Origin: an uncultured Clostridia bacterium
Lineage (GTDB): Bacteria; Bacillota; Clostridia; TANB77; CAG-508
DNA: 64,000 nt
Reading direction: 5' to 3'
Assembly (NCBI GenBank): GCA_948805675.1
Contig: CAQIBN010000003.1
Span: 62,001 to 126,000 of the forward strand
Made by a program: the position numbers and the translations under genes
The notes under the pieces: generated by a model
Databases searched by the model: none
What the model saw: only the letters and a program-made list of their open reading frames with translations
What the model was told of the DNA's origin: nothing
Part shown: positions 55,201 through 64,000 of the stretch, piece by piece
Layout: each line of letters begins with the position of its first letter
Position numbering within the stretch: position 1 is the first letter of the stretch

Positions 55201-58200
55201 AGAAGCATATATTGTAAATAATGGAGATATTGTAGAATATACAATTAGAGTATATAATGAAGGAGAAGCAAAAGGATATGCAAAAGAAATAACAGATTTT
55301 TTACCAGAAGGATTAGAATTTTTATCTTCTAATGTTGATGGAGTAAATTATGGCTGGCAGGTAAATGGTAGAGAGATAAAAACAAGTTATTTAGAAAATA
55401 TATTACTTGATTCTTGTAAAATAGAAGAGCAAGTTAATGGTTCTGTAATAAATAGTGTATGGTATGCAGATGTAAAAGTACTTTGTAAGGTAAATTTAGA
55501 TTTAACTAGACAATTAGAAGCAAAGTATTTAGTAAATAGAGCAGAAATTACAAGACAAGAAGCTAAAAAAACATATTTAAAAGATAGAGATTCTACTGCA
55601 AATAATGTAAAAGTAGAACATTCTACAGATATGCTTTTATACGACTCTACTAAAAAGTATAATAGTGAAACATATTATCCAGGATTTGAAGATGATGATG
55701 ACTATGAAGTTTTAAAGGTATATCCAGTAAGAGATTATGAATTTAAAATTACTAAATTTGATGATTTAACAAATGTAAAATTAGCAGGTGCAAAATTTTC
55801 AATTACTGGTATTAATGCTACTAATGGTGGAATAGCAAAAATTACAGATGTTGTTAATTCACAAAATGTATCTATATTGGAAAATGGCAAAACATTTACT
55901 ATGCCAGAAGATGGTATTGTAACTGTAAAATCTATTGGAAATATAATGAAAAATAGTCAGATGGCATATAAATTTAAAATAGAAGAATTACAGGCTCCAG
56001 AAAATTATGATATTGTAATTAAAGACTTTAATATAAAAGTAACTTTAGATATAAATAATACAAATAAAATAGAGATTACTCAGTATACAAAAAACGAGGA
56101 AAATAGAGTTAGAACATATGCTGGTTCTCCAAATGGTAATAATGCAAGATGGTTATTTTTAGGAAATAATAATAATGTTATTACTATTAATATTGCAAAC
56201 AAAGATAAAAATACAAAATTTGATTTAGCATTAAGAAAGTTTATTACAGGAATAGAAAGAAATGGTACACAAATTGATGTAGGAAATAGAGAGCCACAAA
56301 TAAGAGATAATTCTAGATTAGATGCATTAATGAGCACAGGAACAATAGATTATCGTCATACTAAAAAAGCTTTAGATGTTGAAACAGGAGATATTGTAAC
56401 TTATACAATTCGTGTATATAATGAAGGAAATATTGCTGGTAAAGTAGGGGAAATAACAGATTATTTACCAGAAGGATTAGAGTTTATTAAAGATAATGAT
56501 TTTAATAATCAATATGGCTGGATATTAGATTCAAATGATAAAACATCAAGGACAATAAAAACTAATAAATTATCTAATATTTTATTAAATAAAAATCAAT
56601 TGTCTGAAGAAATACAAGGAATTAATACAACTACATGGTATGCAGATGTAAAAGTTAAATGTAAAGTAGTAAAAGAATCAAGCGAAAATGCAAAATACTT
56701 AACTAATAGAGCAGAAATTACAGCCCAAGAAGATATAAGAGGTAACAAATATGGTACATATTATAACTCTTATAATAATACAGATAGAGATTCTACAGCA
56801 GATAGTATTAAAAATACTCTAAATTTAGATAAATATTATGAACAAAATGTGTTATCAAATGAAAATGGAGATTATTATCCAGGTGTTCAGGATGATGATG
56901 ATTTTGAAACAGTTAAATTAATTTGTGTTAATGACTATAAATTTAAATTAAACAAAATTTCTGCAGAAATAAATGGTTCTACTGTAACTAATGAAGGTGA
57001 TACAAGTGGTAGATTTATAGTAAGACAAATTGATGAAAATGATAATGTAATAGGAAGTCCACTAAAAAATAATGAATGGATTACAGGAACACAACAAATT
57101 GACGAAAAAACAAATGTGAAAGCTGGAACATCATATCGTTATTTAATAGAAGAAACAGAAGCAAATTCTGAACATCAAATAATTTATAAAAAAATAGTTG
57201 TTAAGATTACAGTTTTAGAAGATGGCACAATACAACCTATAATAGAAAAAATAGATGATGAAAAATATTCTGATAGACATAAAAAGTATGTTACAATAGA
57301 ATATTCTAAAGAAAATGGAGTATTATTAAAAATCGCAAACTATAAGAAAAAAGATATTAAATTGCAATTAATAAAATTAGATGAAAAACAAAAACAAATA
57401 AATGCAAGATTTGATTTAACTAGAAATAATCAATCTATATGGGAGAATGAGCTTGTTTCAGGTAATAAAGAGTTTTTAGATGAGAAGATTGATTATAATA
57501 AAACATATACATATAAAATTAAGGAAACAAGTGCAGAAGGATTGTATAATAACATTTTAGGTGATAACACAATTCAAGTAAAAGTTAAGATGGCTCCAAA
57601 TGGACATTTTACACACTCTTCTGGTTCAAGTGGCAAGAAATTTGATATTATAGATACAAATGGTAATATATTGCCAACTACAGATAATTTATATAATTAT
57701 GTGAATGTAGAATTTAAACAAGTAGATGGTGTTCAAACAATTATTGTAAAAATTACAAACGAATCATATGCAAATTACAAATTTGAGATTCATAAAGTAG
57801 ATAAAGATAATGAAAGTAAATATTTAAGAGATGCAAAATTTACTATTGATGGACCAAATGGAAATATACAAACAAATGATACTTTAAAACAAAATGGACA
57901 ATCAACAGGAAGATTAGTTAAAGAAGAAAATGGTGTAAAAAGAGGGCAAACATATACATATACAATTGTTGAAACACAAGCAGAAAATTTATACCAAAAC
58001 ATTTTTGATTATACTAATATAAATGTAAATATTGTTATAAATGATGAGGGAAAAATAGATAGTAGCAGTAGAGCATATTTACAAATTACAGATTGGGATA
58101 AGTTTCCAGGCTTAATAGATTATATGAAAATAAATGAATTTTTTAAACTAGATATTGATACAGTTAATAATATTGCAAAATTAGTTATAAAAAATCCAAA

Positions 58201-61200
58201 ACAGACAAGAGATTTTGACCTTAAATTATTAAAAACACAATTAGATATGTCTACACCTGTAAATGGGGCAAGGTTTAAAGTACAAAAGAAAAATGATGAA
58301 GGTGTGTATAATAATTTTAAAGAAATTACAAGTACACAAAATTCGCAATTAATAGAATATGTAAAAGAGTCACCTCTTAATAAAACTTATTATTATACAA
58401 TAGAAGAAACAGAATTACCAAACAGTAATTATAGAATAAAAATAAGAAAAGCTGAAATAAAAGTCGTAGTAACTGCTGATGGAAATGTTAGTGCAAATAT
58501 AGAAAGAATACAAAAAGAAGGTTCAAGTGAACTTGTGGCTTTTAATAATAGTGTAGATGGTAAATACATACAATTAGTTCAAAATGGTAATTCATTTATA
58601 TTAAAAATGACAAATAGTATTTCATATAAAATGGTTATTAAAAAAGTAGATTTAGAAGATAATAATATACAATTAGAAGGAGGAGAATTTGAATTATATA
58701 AAGTTCAAGATTCACAAAATCTAATAAATAAGGATGATAAACGTTTTAATAAATCTGGAAGAGAATTTAGTGAATTTGAGGCAAACCCAAATTCAACATA
58801 TACATATTATATTTATGAATTGAAAAGTCCAGATGCATACCAAGATGATGATATAGAGTATAATAACGATTTTGAAAATATAAGGATTGTTCTAACATTA
58901 AAAACAGATTCAAATGGAAATATAATGAAAGAAGGAACTTATGGAAGTAAAATTGATTTTGAGTCTACTAATGGACAAGTTTTAAATGATAATGAAAAAG
59001 CTATACTACGTGGAAAATGCAATTTAAATATTATAAGTAAAAATGATAATTTAAATGCAAAAGAAAATACTATTGAAGTTGTTTTAAAAGATTCTAAAAA
59101 AGAGATAACACCAGAAAAGTATAATTTGCAAATTATTAAAGTAGATAAAAATACTAGTGGCAAAAGAATACAAGGTGCAGAATTTTCGGTTAAAATGCGT
59201 AATACAACAGATACTCCAGATTGGATAGGATATGATGCAAACCTAGAACAAGAAGGAAATCAAAATCCAGTAACTGGTGTAGATGGTGTTATTAATATTA
59301 GAGATATTAAATTAACTCCTAATTCAACAAATTTCTATCAAATAAGAGAAGAAAATGTGCCAGAAGGATATAAAAGTCTAAGAAATCTTATTATTGATGT
59401 TAGAGTAGATTTAAATGGAGTTAATAGTTCAAGTCAAATTACAAAAGATAAAATTAAAATAACATTATCTAACTGGGGTAGTTCAACTACTTATCCAGAG
59501 GATTATGTATCATGCTATGTTACAACAAATGGAGTTATTCAAATAGTAATTCCAAACCAACCTACAGAGTTTAAATTTGAATTAAATAAATTAGATATGA
59601 ATGGAAATTTAATTTCTGCTAGAAGAAATTCGAATAAAATATTAGATGGCACAGATATGACTATAGGTTCTAATTATGGGTTTGGCTATAGCGGAATTTT
59701 GGAATCCGGCAAAATTATAGATAATGTTAAATGTTTGCCAAATCGTACATATATGTATGATATAGAAGAAAATAGTGCTAAAATAGGTTATACAAATATT
59801 TTTGATGACCATAAAGTAACATTAATTATAAAAACAGATGAGAATGGACAAATTATACAAGACGAAGTTAAGCTTACAGTAAGAAAATTGCCTACAATAA
59901 ATAATCCTACTTCATATGATGTTACATCGAATTTTAAAGATGTTTATATTTCTGTAGATACTGTTTGGGAAGATGGAATTCAAAAAGTAACATTAAATAT
60001 GAAAAATCCAATTGGATATAAAATTAAATTAAATAAAGAAGATACAGCAAATAATCCAGTAACAGTAGCTTATATGGAAGCAGAGTTAGGTGATGAAAGG
60101 AAATGTGCATTAAATATTTATAAAAATCCAGGAACAAATCAAGATATGTTAAAATCAGGTAATTCAACTTCTACATCAGAAGAAATGATTGCAATTAAAC
60201 CAGGGGAAGCACAAGTTTGGAAGGTTTATGAAAGAGCTGTGGAGACTCCATACCAAAACATTTTTGATGGAAAATATATTGAAGTAGTAGTTAGAATGAA
60301 TGAACAAGGAAATCTTTTAGTAGAAAACTATACAGTAAAATATAAAGATGAAAAAGGACAAGAACATGAAGTTAGCCAAGAGGAGTTAAGAGCATTAAAT
60401 AGATATATAAAACAGATTGGGTTTGTTGAGGAAGATGGAATAAATATATTAAATGTTACATTAAAAAATCCTATGCAATTTAAATTAAAATTAACAAAAG
60501 TAGATGCTGATGGAAGACAAGAATTATCTGGTGCTAAAATAAAAGTGGATTATGTAGAGGCTATTAAAGATGGTGTAGCAAGTTGTGAAAAAGAATATAA
60601 AGAGATTTATGCCAACCGATTATATAATTTAATTATAGAAGAAACAGATACATTAAATAATCATACCAATGTGTTTTTAGGCAAACAAATTAGATTAAGT
60701 GTTATTTTAAATAAAGATGGAGGATTTAAATATTTAGATTATATAATTAGAGATAGTGAACATATAAATGGAATAGAAAAAACTAATTCTATTTATAAAT
60801 ATGTAGAACTACAGCCATCTATAGAAGATGGAATACCTGTTATTAATCTTAAAATTAAGAATCCTATGAAATATAAAATTAGAATTCATAAAACAGATAT
60901 AAATGGAAATGATTTATCAGGTGCTGTATTTGATATTAATGGTGTTCGTACACAAGGTGAAGTAAGTTATGAGCAAATACAAGATGAAGTAAATGTTAAA
61001 GATATTGGGGTATTTAATATTAAAGAAATATCAACAACAGAGCCATATGTAAATGTATTAGGTCAAGATAGAATGATTCAGATTGTAACAAGACTAAATG
61101 AAAATATGAGTGTAGCAGTTGTTAATTGTGCTATACGTAATATAGATACATTAAATGAAATTGCTGTAATGAATGCAAGTAATTTAAATAGTGTAAATAA

Positions 61201-64000
61201 TTTTAGTACAGGAATAATAGATGGATTTCCTTCTGTAAGTCTTGAAAGAAAGATAGAAGATGGAATAACAGTATTTGAAGTAAAAATACAAAATCCAATG
61301 CAGTATAAAGTAAGATTAAATAAAATTAAAACAAATGGAGAACCATTAGAAGGAGCATATTTACAAATATCAAAAGATGGTAAATCTTATGGGTCAAGAG
61401 GTCAATCTAGTTTTGAAATAGCAAATAATGATGTTACAATAGGTGATATACAAGATTTTTATATTTATGAAAATTCAACTAAAGCTCCATATGTTAATAT
61501 ATTAGGTGAAAACAAATATATTCATTTACAAGTTAAAATGAATTCAAATAAAAAAATTGAAGTTATAAGATTTCAAGTAGTTGAAAGAAATGGAGATAAA
61601 GTTATCGATATTGATGAAAGTCTTGTAAGTTATGAGATAACAGAAAAAGATGGAGTAGAAACAGTAAATGTTAATATAAAAAATCCAAGTCAGTTTAAAT
61701 TACAAATACAAAAAACAGATATTGAAGGAAATGAATTAACAGGTGCAATATTTGATATTAATGGAATAAAGACAAAAGGTGAATCTTTATATACACTAGA
61801 AAATAATAGAGTAGAAATAGGTAAGGAATATACATTTATTATTAAAGAAGATAGTGTTCAAAGTCCATATATTAACATTTTTAAAGGAGATAATTGTTAT
61901 AGACAATTAGAATTAGTTGTTATTCCAATGAATGCAAATTTATTAAATGTTAATGTACAGATTAGAGAGATTAATGAAAATGAAAGTAAAATTTTAACAA
62001 AAAGTTCATTACATAACTATATTAATATACAACAAAGAAATGTTAATGGAATTCCAACAATTGAGGTTAATATAAAAAATCCTATTAAATATAATGTAGA
62101 AATAGTAAAAGAAGATACAGCAGGAAATAAGATACCAGAAACTGAGATTTCTATAAGAAGCACATATAGTGGAATTTACCAAGAAAAAACAAATAAAGAT
62201 GGAAAAATAGAGCTAACAGAAGCTGGAACAAGAGAAGGTATTTATACTTATTTTATAAGAGAAGTAAAAGAAGCAAATGAAAGATATGTAAATATATTAG
62301 AAGGATATTATATAGAAGTAAAAATAGAAGTAAGAGCAGATGGAGAAATAAGAATAATAGAAGAAAAAGAAGGAGAGAAGTATAAGATAAAGAAAGAAAA
62401 TGGAGGAGAAGAAGGAGAAGAAGAAAGAAAGATAAAAGAATATGTAGAAGTAGAAGTAGAAAGAGAAGAAAGAGGAGAAAATAGGTTAAAAGTAAGGATT
62501 AAAAATCCTGTAAAATTTAACGTAGAAGTAAATAAAATAGATTCAAGTTTGGAACAATTACAAGGAGCCAAATTCGAAATAACAAGTGATATAGTAAAAG
62601 AGCAACAAGCAGTAAATAAAGATATTGTAGAAAAACAAGGAGTAGAAGAAATAACAGAAAATGGAAAAATAACAGGAACAACAACAGAAGAAAAAGGAAA
62701 AATAGAATTTGAAGAAACATGGGTAAATGAAGGAATTTATGAGTATACAATAAAAGAAACACAAACACCAGGTGCACAATATGTAAATATGTTAGAGGGC
62801 TACTTAGTAAAGGTAAGATTAAAAGTAAATGGAAATGGAAGTTTGCAAATAGTAGACAAATATAACCAAGTATCAGCTGGAAAATTCTATATAGTAACAG
62901 AATCTGGAAAAGAAGTAGATAGTAAGACTTATGAAAAATTAAAAGATTATGTACATATTAGTATACAAGATAATGATTTAAAAGCGAGCTTAGGAGTTTT
63001 AGTAGAAAATCCAGTAAAATATAAAGTAATGGTAGAAAAAGAAGATACAAAAGGAAATAAAATACCAGAGACATTATTATCTGTAGAAAGTGGCTTTAGT
63101 GGAATGCATGATGGTGAAAAAGGTAAAACAGATGCAAATGGAAAGATAGAATTTACAGAAAATGGAGTTCGTAAAGGAACATATACATATAAGATAAAAG
63201 AAATAAGAGCTGCAAATGAAAGATATGTTAATATTTTAGATGGATATTATATTAAAGTAGATTTAGATGTAAAATCTAATGGAGTAATTAGGACATTAGA
63301 TTCAGAAGGAAACAATAAGTTAGATTATTATGAAATTTATAAATCTAACAAAGATGGAACATCTACATTAATGACAAAAGAAAACTCTAAAATATATGAT
63401 TATGTAAGTGTAAAAGTAGAAGCTGGAGAAGATTCAGTATACACATTAAAAGTAAAAATTAAAAACCCAGTAACATTTAAAGTTGAAGTAAATAAGGTAG
63501 ATTCAAGTTTAGAAAGTTTATCAGGAGCAAAATTTGAAATAACAAGTGATATAGTAAAAGAGCAACAAGCAGTAAATAAAGATATTGTAGAAAAACAAGG
63601 AGTAGAAGAAATAACAGAAAATGGAAAAATAACAGGAACAACAACAGAAGAAAAAGGAAAAATAGAATTTGAAGAAACATGGGTAAATGAAGGAATTTAT
63701 GAGTATACAATAAAAGAAACACAAACACCAAATGCACAATATGTAAATATGTTAGAAGGTTACTTAGTAAAGGTAAGAGTAAAAGTAAATGGAAATGGAA
63801 GTTTGCAAATAGTAGATAAACAAGGAAAAGTATCAGCTGGAAAATTCTATATTATAAAACCAAATGGAGAAGATGTAGATAGCGATACATATGAAAAATT
63901 AAAAGATTATGTACATATTAGTGTACAAGATAATGATTTAAAAGCAAGCTTAGGAGTTTTAGTAGAAAATACAGTAAAATATAAAGTAATGGTAGAAAAA
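52208..64000 (+). CDS. Giant thioester-domain adhesin, 3' end outside the window
   Basis: An open frame of 3931 codons that does not end in the window. AAAAAAGGAG lies before the ATG, and a membrane signal (FFIVSTFFVSLVVVIAIITT) begins the protein. The first domain is thioester-like: Cys88 in GWCLMKNAG and Gln173 in RIEQFLLW. SpaA/CnaB-like domains follow (VKKSTQSVTEFDDYSDALNG and many others), with two FDLALRKFITG domains in the first half (about residues 955 and 1340), as in the adhesin at 34297. The last part is a chain of two-domain modules repeated every 960 bases. Isopeptide-stabilised stalks of this kind extend adhesin tips from the wall. The anchor is not visible. Confidence 0.8.
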   Translation, partial: MDKRKKSFFIVSTFFVSLVVVIAIITTVFTTKITEFFKNANNEGYLAYNGKKYVSIKSTNTGSAKEVDKIYLRESLYTTPDTSNTGWCLMKNAGIYGIGYSGGESIITDRKDAYINTDYARTGKSGNLKWLYDNMLRLGNNKSENDMYRKNLEELTGLNLTNYTDDQIFRIEQFLLWSFTHNNNQNDVGINYPKDELYVRLKKKANDNSNYQGNGSENKIILDKESAIVTENGVIGPIKISGNNAKNKVSISNSQKYQYKFYKDEDCKNEINNFNTYEGTFYIKLLNTSFEENVRYNINFDFTNNSYITKAHYYKTEKNVNDSCPPQPFLMLERENKSSNIDLDFTYYKEIEKGRYNIRVNKESTTGIGNGTANFNVKSSVGNEQNFTLTVNGGTKSLYGNIEISDIRSDEYVIKETGVSDNYQIGISEPVKIFVKKEIRTVGSSKKYTYKSLDVYLGSQKIATDVTSGFSMGNLKISVKYGDVIYINVTFKNPPIGKYNISVVKKSTQSVTEFDDYSDALNGASFEVKQQIDGAQQNTFTVDSKEGNKQTIADVKIINIKECDTYFIKEIKAPDGYKLNNTYIQLQIYKNVNTEKGTYSIDKIYLNTIKEDGTKVSRGWINNNYINKDLGIEINYDETNIQITYKDMPVPGEYNISISKKSTKSDKNLTDYSDALANAEYEIKNAIQSDDRITITTEAGKKTNIYNEGIHINSLNTVDEYYIKELKAPNGYKLDNGENESSAELSYLRLRVYKQLNDSKDKVIIKSVSVDYVYSNGVINLGEEVEKGKEHNCNYATIGIYYTDTDIQLIYKNEPYLYKLELQKVNKDTNEPLPQTKLSVGNDYNNTLSITLSEKEAKYEKEEIIDTSSKTYWIEENSSQSGYENIFGNNKIKLVINFEAKKVKNTEIGIYSSESNRLNESDYKELYDSISVNAVNENGEVKVKVQIKNPRDKIFDLALRKFITGVNGNKINDRNPNLNSSSVQAWKNNNTAEYYHTKEAYIVNNGDIVEYTIRVYNEGEAKGYAKEITDFLPEGLEFLSSNVDGVNYGWQVNGREIKTSYLENILLDSCKIEEQVNGSVINSVWYADVKVLCKVNLDLTRQLEAKYLVNRAEITRQEAKKTYLKDRDSTANNVKVEHSTDMLLYDSTKKYNSETYYPGFEDDDDYEVLKVYPVRDYEFKITKFDDLTNVKLAGAKFSITGINATNGGIAKITDVVNSQNVSILENGKTFTMPEDGIVTVKSIGNIMKNSQMAYKFKIEELQAPENYDIVIKDFNIKVTLDINNTNKIEITQYTKNEENRVRTYAGSPNGNNARWLFLGNNNNVITINIANKDKNTKFDLALRKFITGIERNGTQIDVGNREPQIRDNSRLDALMSTGTIDYRHTKKALDVETGDIVTYTIRVYNEGNIAGKVGEITDYLPEGLEFIKDNDFNNQYGWILDSNDKTSRTIKTNKLSNILLNKNQLSEEIQGINTTTWYADVKVKCKVVKESSENAKYLTNRAEITAQEDIRGNKYGTYYNSYNNTDRDSTADSIKNTLNLDKYYEQNVLSNENGDYYPGVQDDDDFETVKLICVNDYKFKLNKISAEINGSTVTNEGDTSGRFIVRQIDENDNVIGSPLKNNEWITGTQQIDEKTNVKAGTSYRYLIEETEANSEHQIIYKKIVVKITVLEDGTIQPIIEKIDDEKYSDRHKKYVTIEYSKENGVLLKIANYKKKDIKLQLIKLDEKQKQINARFDLTRNNQSIWENELVSGNKEFLDEKIDYNKTYTYKIKETSAEGLYNNILGDNTIQVKVKMAPNGHFTHSSGSSGKKFDIIDTNGNILPTTDNLYNYVNVEFKQVDGVQTIIVKITNESYANYKFEIHKVDKDNESKYLRDAKFTIDGPNGNIQTNDTLKQNGQSTGRLVKEENGVKRGQTYTYTIVETQAENLYQNIFDYTNINVNIVINDEGKIDSSSRAYLQITDWDKFPGLIDYMKINEFFKLDIDTVNNIAKLVIKNPKQTRDFDLKLLKTQLDMSTPVNGARFKVQKKNDEGVYNNFKEITSTQNSQLIEYVKESPLNKTYYYTIEETELPNSNYRIKIRKAEIKVVVTADGNVSANIERIQKEGSSELVAFNNSVDGKYIQLVQNGNSFILKMTNSISYKMVIKKVDLEDNNIQLEGGEFELYKVQDSQNLINKDDKRFNKSGREFSEFEANPNSTYTYYIYELKSPDAYQDDDIEYNNDFENIRIVLTLKTDSNGNIMKEGTYGSKIDFESTNGQVLNDNEKAILRGKCNLNIISKNDNLNAKENTIEVVLKDSKKEITPEKYNLQIIKVDKNTSGKRIQGAEFSVKMRNTTDTPDWIGYDANLEQEGNQNPVTGVDGVINIRDIKLTPNSTNFYQIREENVPEGYKSLRNLIIDVRVDLNGVNSSSQITKDKIKITLSNWGSSTTYPEDYVSCYVTTNGVIQIVIPNQPTEFKFELNKLDMNGNLISARRNSNKILDGTDMTIGSNYGFGYSGILESGKIIDNVKCLPNRTYMYDIEENSAKIGYTNIFDDHKVTLIIKTDENGQIIQDEVKLTVRKLPTINNPTSYDVTSNFKDVYISVDTVWEDGIQKVTLNMKNPIGYKIKLNKEDTANNPVTVAYMEAELGDERKCALNIYKNPGTNQDMLKSGNSTSTSEEMIAIKPGEAQVWKVYERAVETPYQNIFDGKYIEVVVRMNEQGNLLVENYTVKYKDEKGQEHEVSQEELRALNRYIKQIGFVEEDGINILNVTLKNPMQFKLKLTKVDADGRQELSGAKIKVDYVEAIKDGVASCEKEYKEIYANRLYNLIIEETDTLNNHTNVFLGKQIRLSVILNKDGGFKYLDYIIRDSEHINGIEKTNSIYKYVELQPSIEDGIPVINLKIKNPMKYKIRIHKTDINGNDLSGAVFDINGVRTQGEVSYEQIQDEVNVKDIGVFNIKEISTTEPYVNVLGQDRMIQIVTRLNENMSVAVVNCAIRNIDTLNEIAVMNASNLNSVNNFSTGIIDGFPSVSLERKIEDGITVFEVKIQNPMQYKVRLNKIKTNGEPLEGAYLQISKDGKSYGSRGQSSFEIANNDVTIGDIQDFYIYENSTKAPYVNILGENKYIHLQVKMNSNKKIEVIRFQVVERNGDKVIDIDESLVSYEITEKDGVETVNVNIKNPSQFKLQIQKTDIEGNELTGAIFDINGIKTKGESLYTLENNRVEIGKEYTFIIKEDSVQSPYINIFKGDNCYRQLELVVIPMNANLLNVNVQIREINENESKILTKSSLHNYINIQQRNVNGIPTIEVNIKNPIKYNVEIVKEDTAGNKIPETEISIRSTYSGIYQEKTNKDGKIELTEAGTREGIYTYFIREVKEANERYVNILEGYYIEVKIEVRADGEIRIIEEKEGEKYKIKKENGGEEGEEERKIKEYVEVEVEREERGENRLKVRIKNPVKFNVEVNKIDSSLEQLQGAKFEITSDIVKEQQAVNKDIVEKQGVEEITENGKITGTTTEEKGKIEFEETWVNEGIYEYTIKETQTPGAQYVNMLEGYLVKVRLKVNGNGSLQIVDKYNQVSAGKFYIVTESGKEVDSKTYEKLKDYVHISIQDNDLKASLGVLVENPVKYKVMVEKEDTKGNKIPETLLSVESGFSGMHDGEKGKTDANGKIEFTENGVRKGTYTYKIKEIRAANERYVNILDGYYIKVDLDVKSNGVIRTLDSEGNNKLDYYEIYKSNKDGTSTLMTKENSKIYDYVSVKVEAGEDSVYTLKVKIKNPVTFKVEVNKVDSSLESLSGAKFEITSDIVKEQQAVNKDIVEKQGVEEITENGKITGTTTEEKGKIEFEETWVNEGIYEYTIKETQTPNAQYVNMLEGYLVKVRVKVNGNGSLQIVDKQGKVSAGKFYIIKPNGEDVDSDTYEKLKDYVHISVQDNDLKASLGVLVENTVKYKVMVEK
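62041..64000 (+). repeat. About 960-bp tandem modules in the adhesin stalk
   Basis: Bases 62522-62800 and 63482-63760 are 960 bp (320 codons) apart; within them about 190 bases (from ATAACAAGTGATATAG on) are identical. The phrase AAATATAAAGTAATGGTAGAAAAA-type sequence at 63010 recurs at 63970, so a third module starts as the window ends. Each module has two CnaB-like domains. Confidence 0.8.

Overview
The window comes from a very AT-rich member of the Bacillota, most likely an anaerobic Clostridia-type bacterium. Reasons: Shine-Dalgarno sites of the GGAGG type, TTGACA/TATAAT promoters with 17-bp spacers, an rpsU-yqeY pair, the YfmF/YfmH M16 peptidase pair, a Spo0E-like phosphatase, a DacF-like carboxypeptidase and A/T-ending codons. 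No family assignment below rests on a database search; all come from motifs read in the translations.

Layout. (1) 1-5320: housekeeping genes: the end of a Fe/Mn superoxide dismutase, rpsU with a structured leader, yqeY, yfmF, yfmH and a Spo0E-like gene. (2) 5361-25101: a type IV secretion (T4SS) locus. It has three VirB2-like pilins, a PrgI/VirB3-like protein, a VirB4 split into a membrane-anchored N-terminal protein and an ATPase, three VirB6/TrbL-like proteins (one fused to an NlpC/P60-like hydrolase), a 1422-aa VirB1-like protein carrying SGNH esterase and lysozyme domains, and three small membrane proteins, two sharing an NTF2/VirB8-like segment. No relaxase, coupling protein or integrase is present, and housekeeping genes lie on both sides. 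A 16-bp inverted repeat closes the operon and contains the ribosome binding site of the next gene, a D-Ala-D-Ala carboxypeptidase. tRNA-Gly and tRNA-Cys follow.

(3) 26681-34000: an accessory island next to tRNA-Cys, bordered in part by a ~165-bp direct repeat. It holds a PD-(D/E)XK-like protein, two paralogous loci with the architecture of type I toxin-antitoxin modules (small hydrophobic peptide plus convergent antisense RNA), a third small-RNA/peptide pair, a HEPN-like fragment, an AbiTii gene with three nonsense codons, a shortened MFS transporter, an SGNH hydrolase and further remnants.

(4) 34126-64000: a cell-surface locus. Two giant thioester-domain adhesins with SpaA/CnaB-like repeats (1480 aa, and at least 3931 aa running off the window) flank a SipW-type signal peptidase, a signal-peptidase paralogue, TasA/camelysin-like exported proteins and a ~2978-aa LamG/InlB-repeat protein. 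Two of the SipW-type substrates are interrupted by a +1 frameshift at the same hexamer, CTCGGA. The rare codon CGG occurs in frame only at those two sites. The transcription units of this locus share direct repeats of TTACA at 11-bp spacing near their promoters, which suggests one common regulator.
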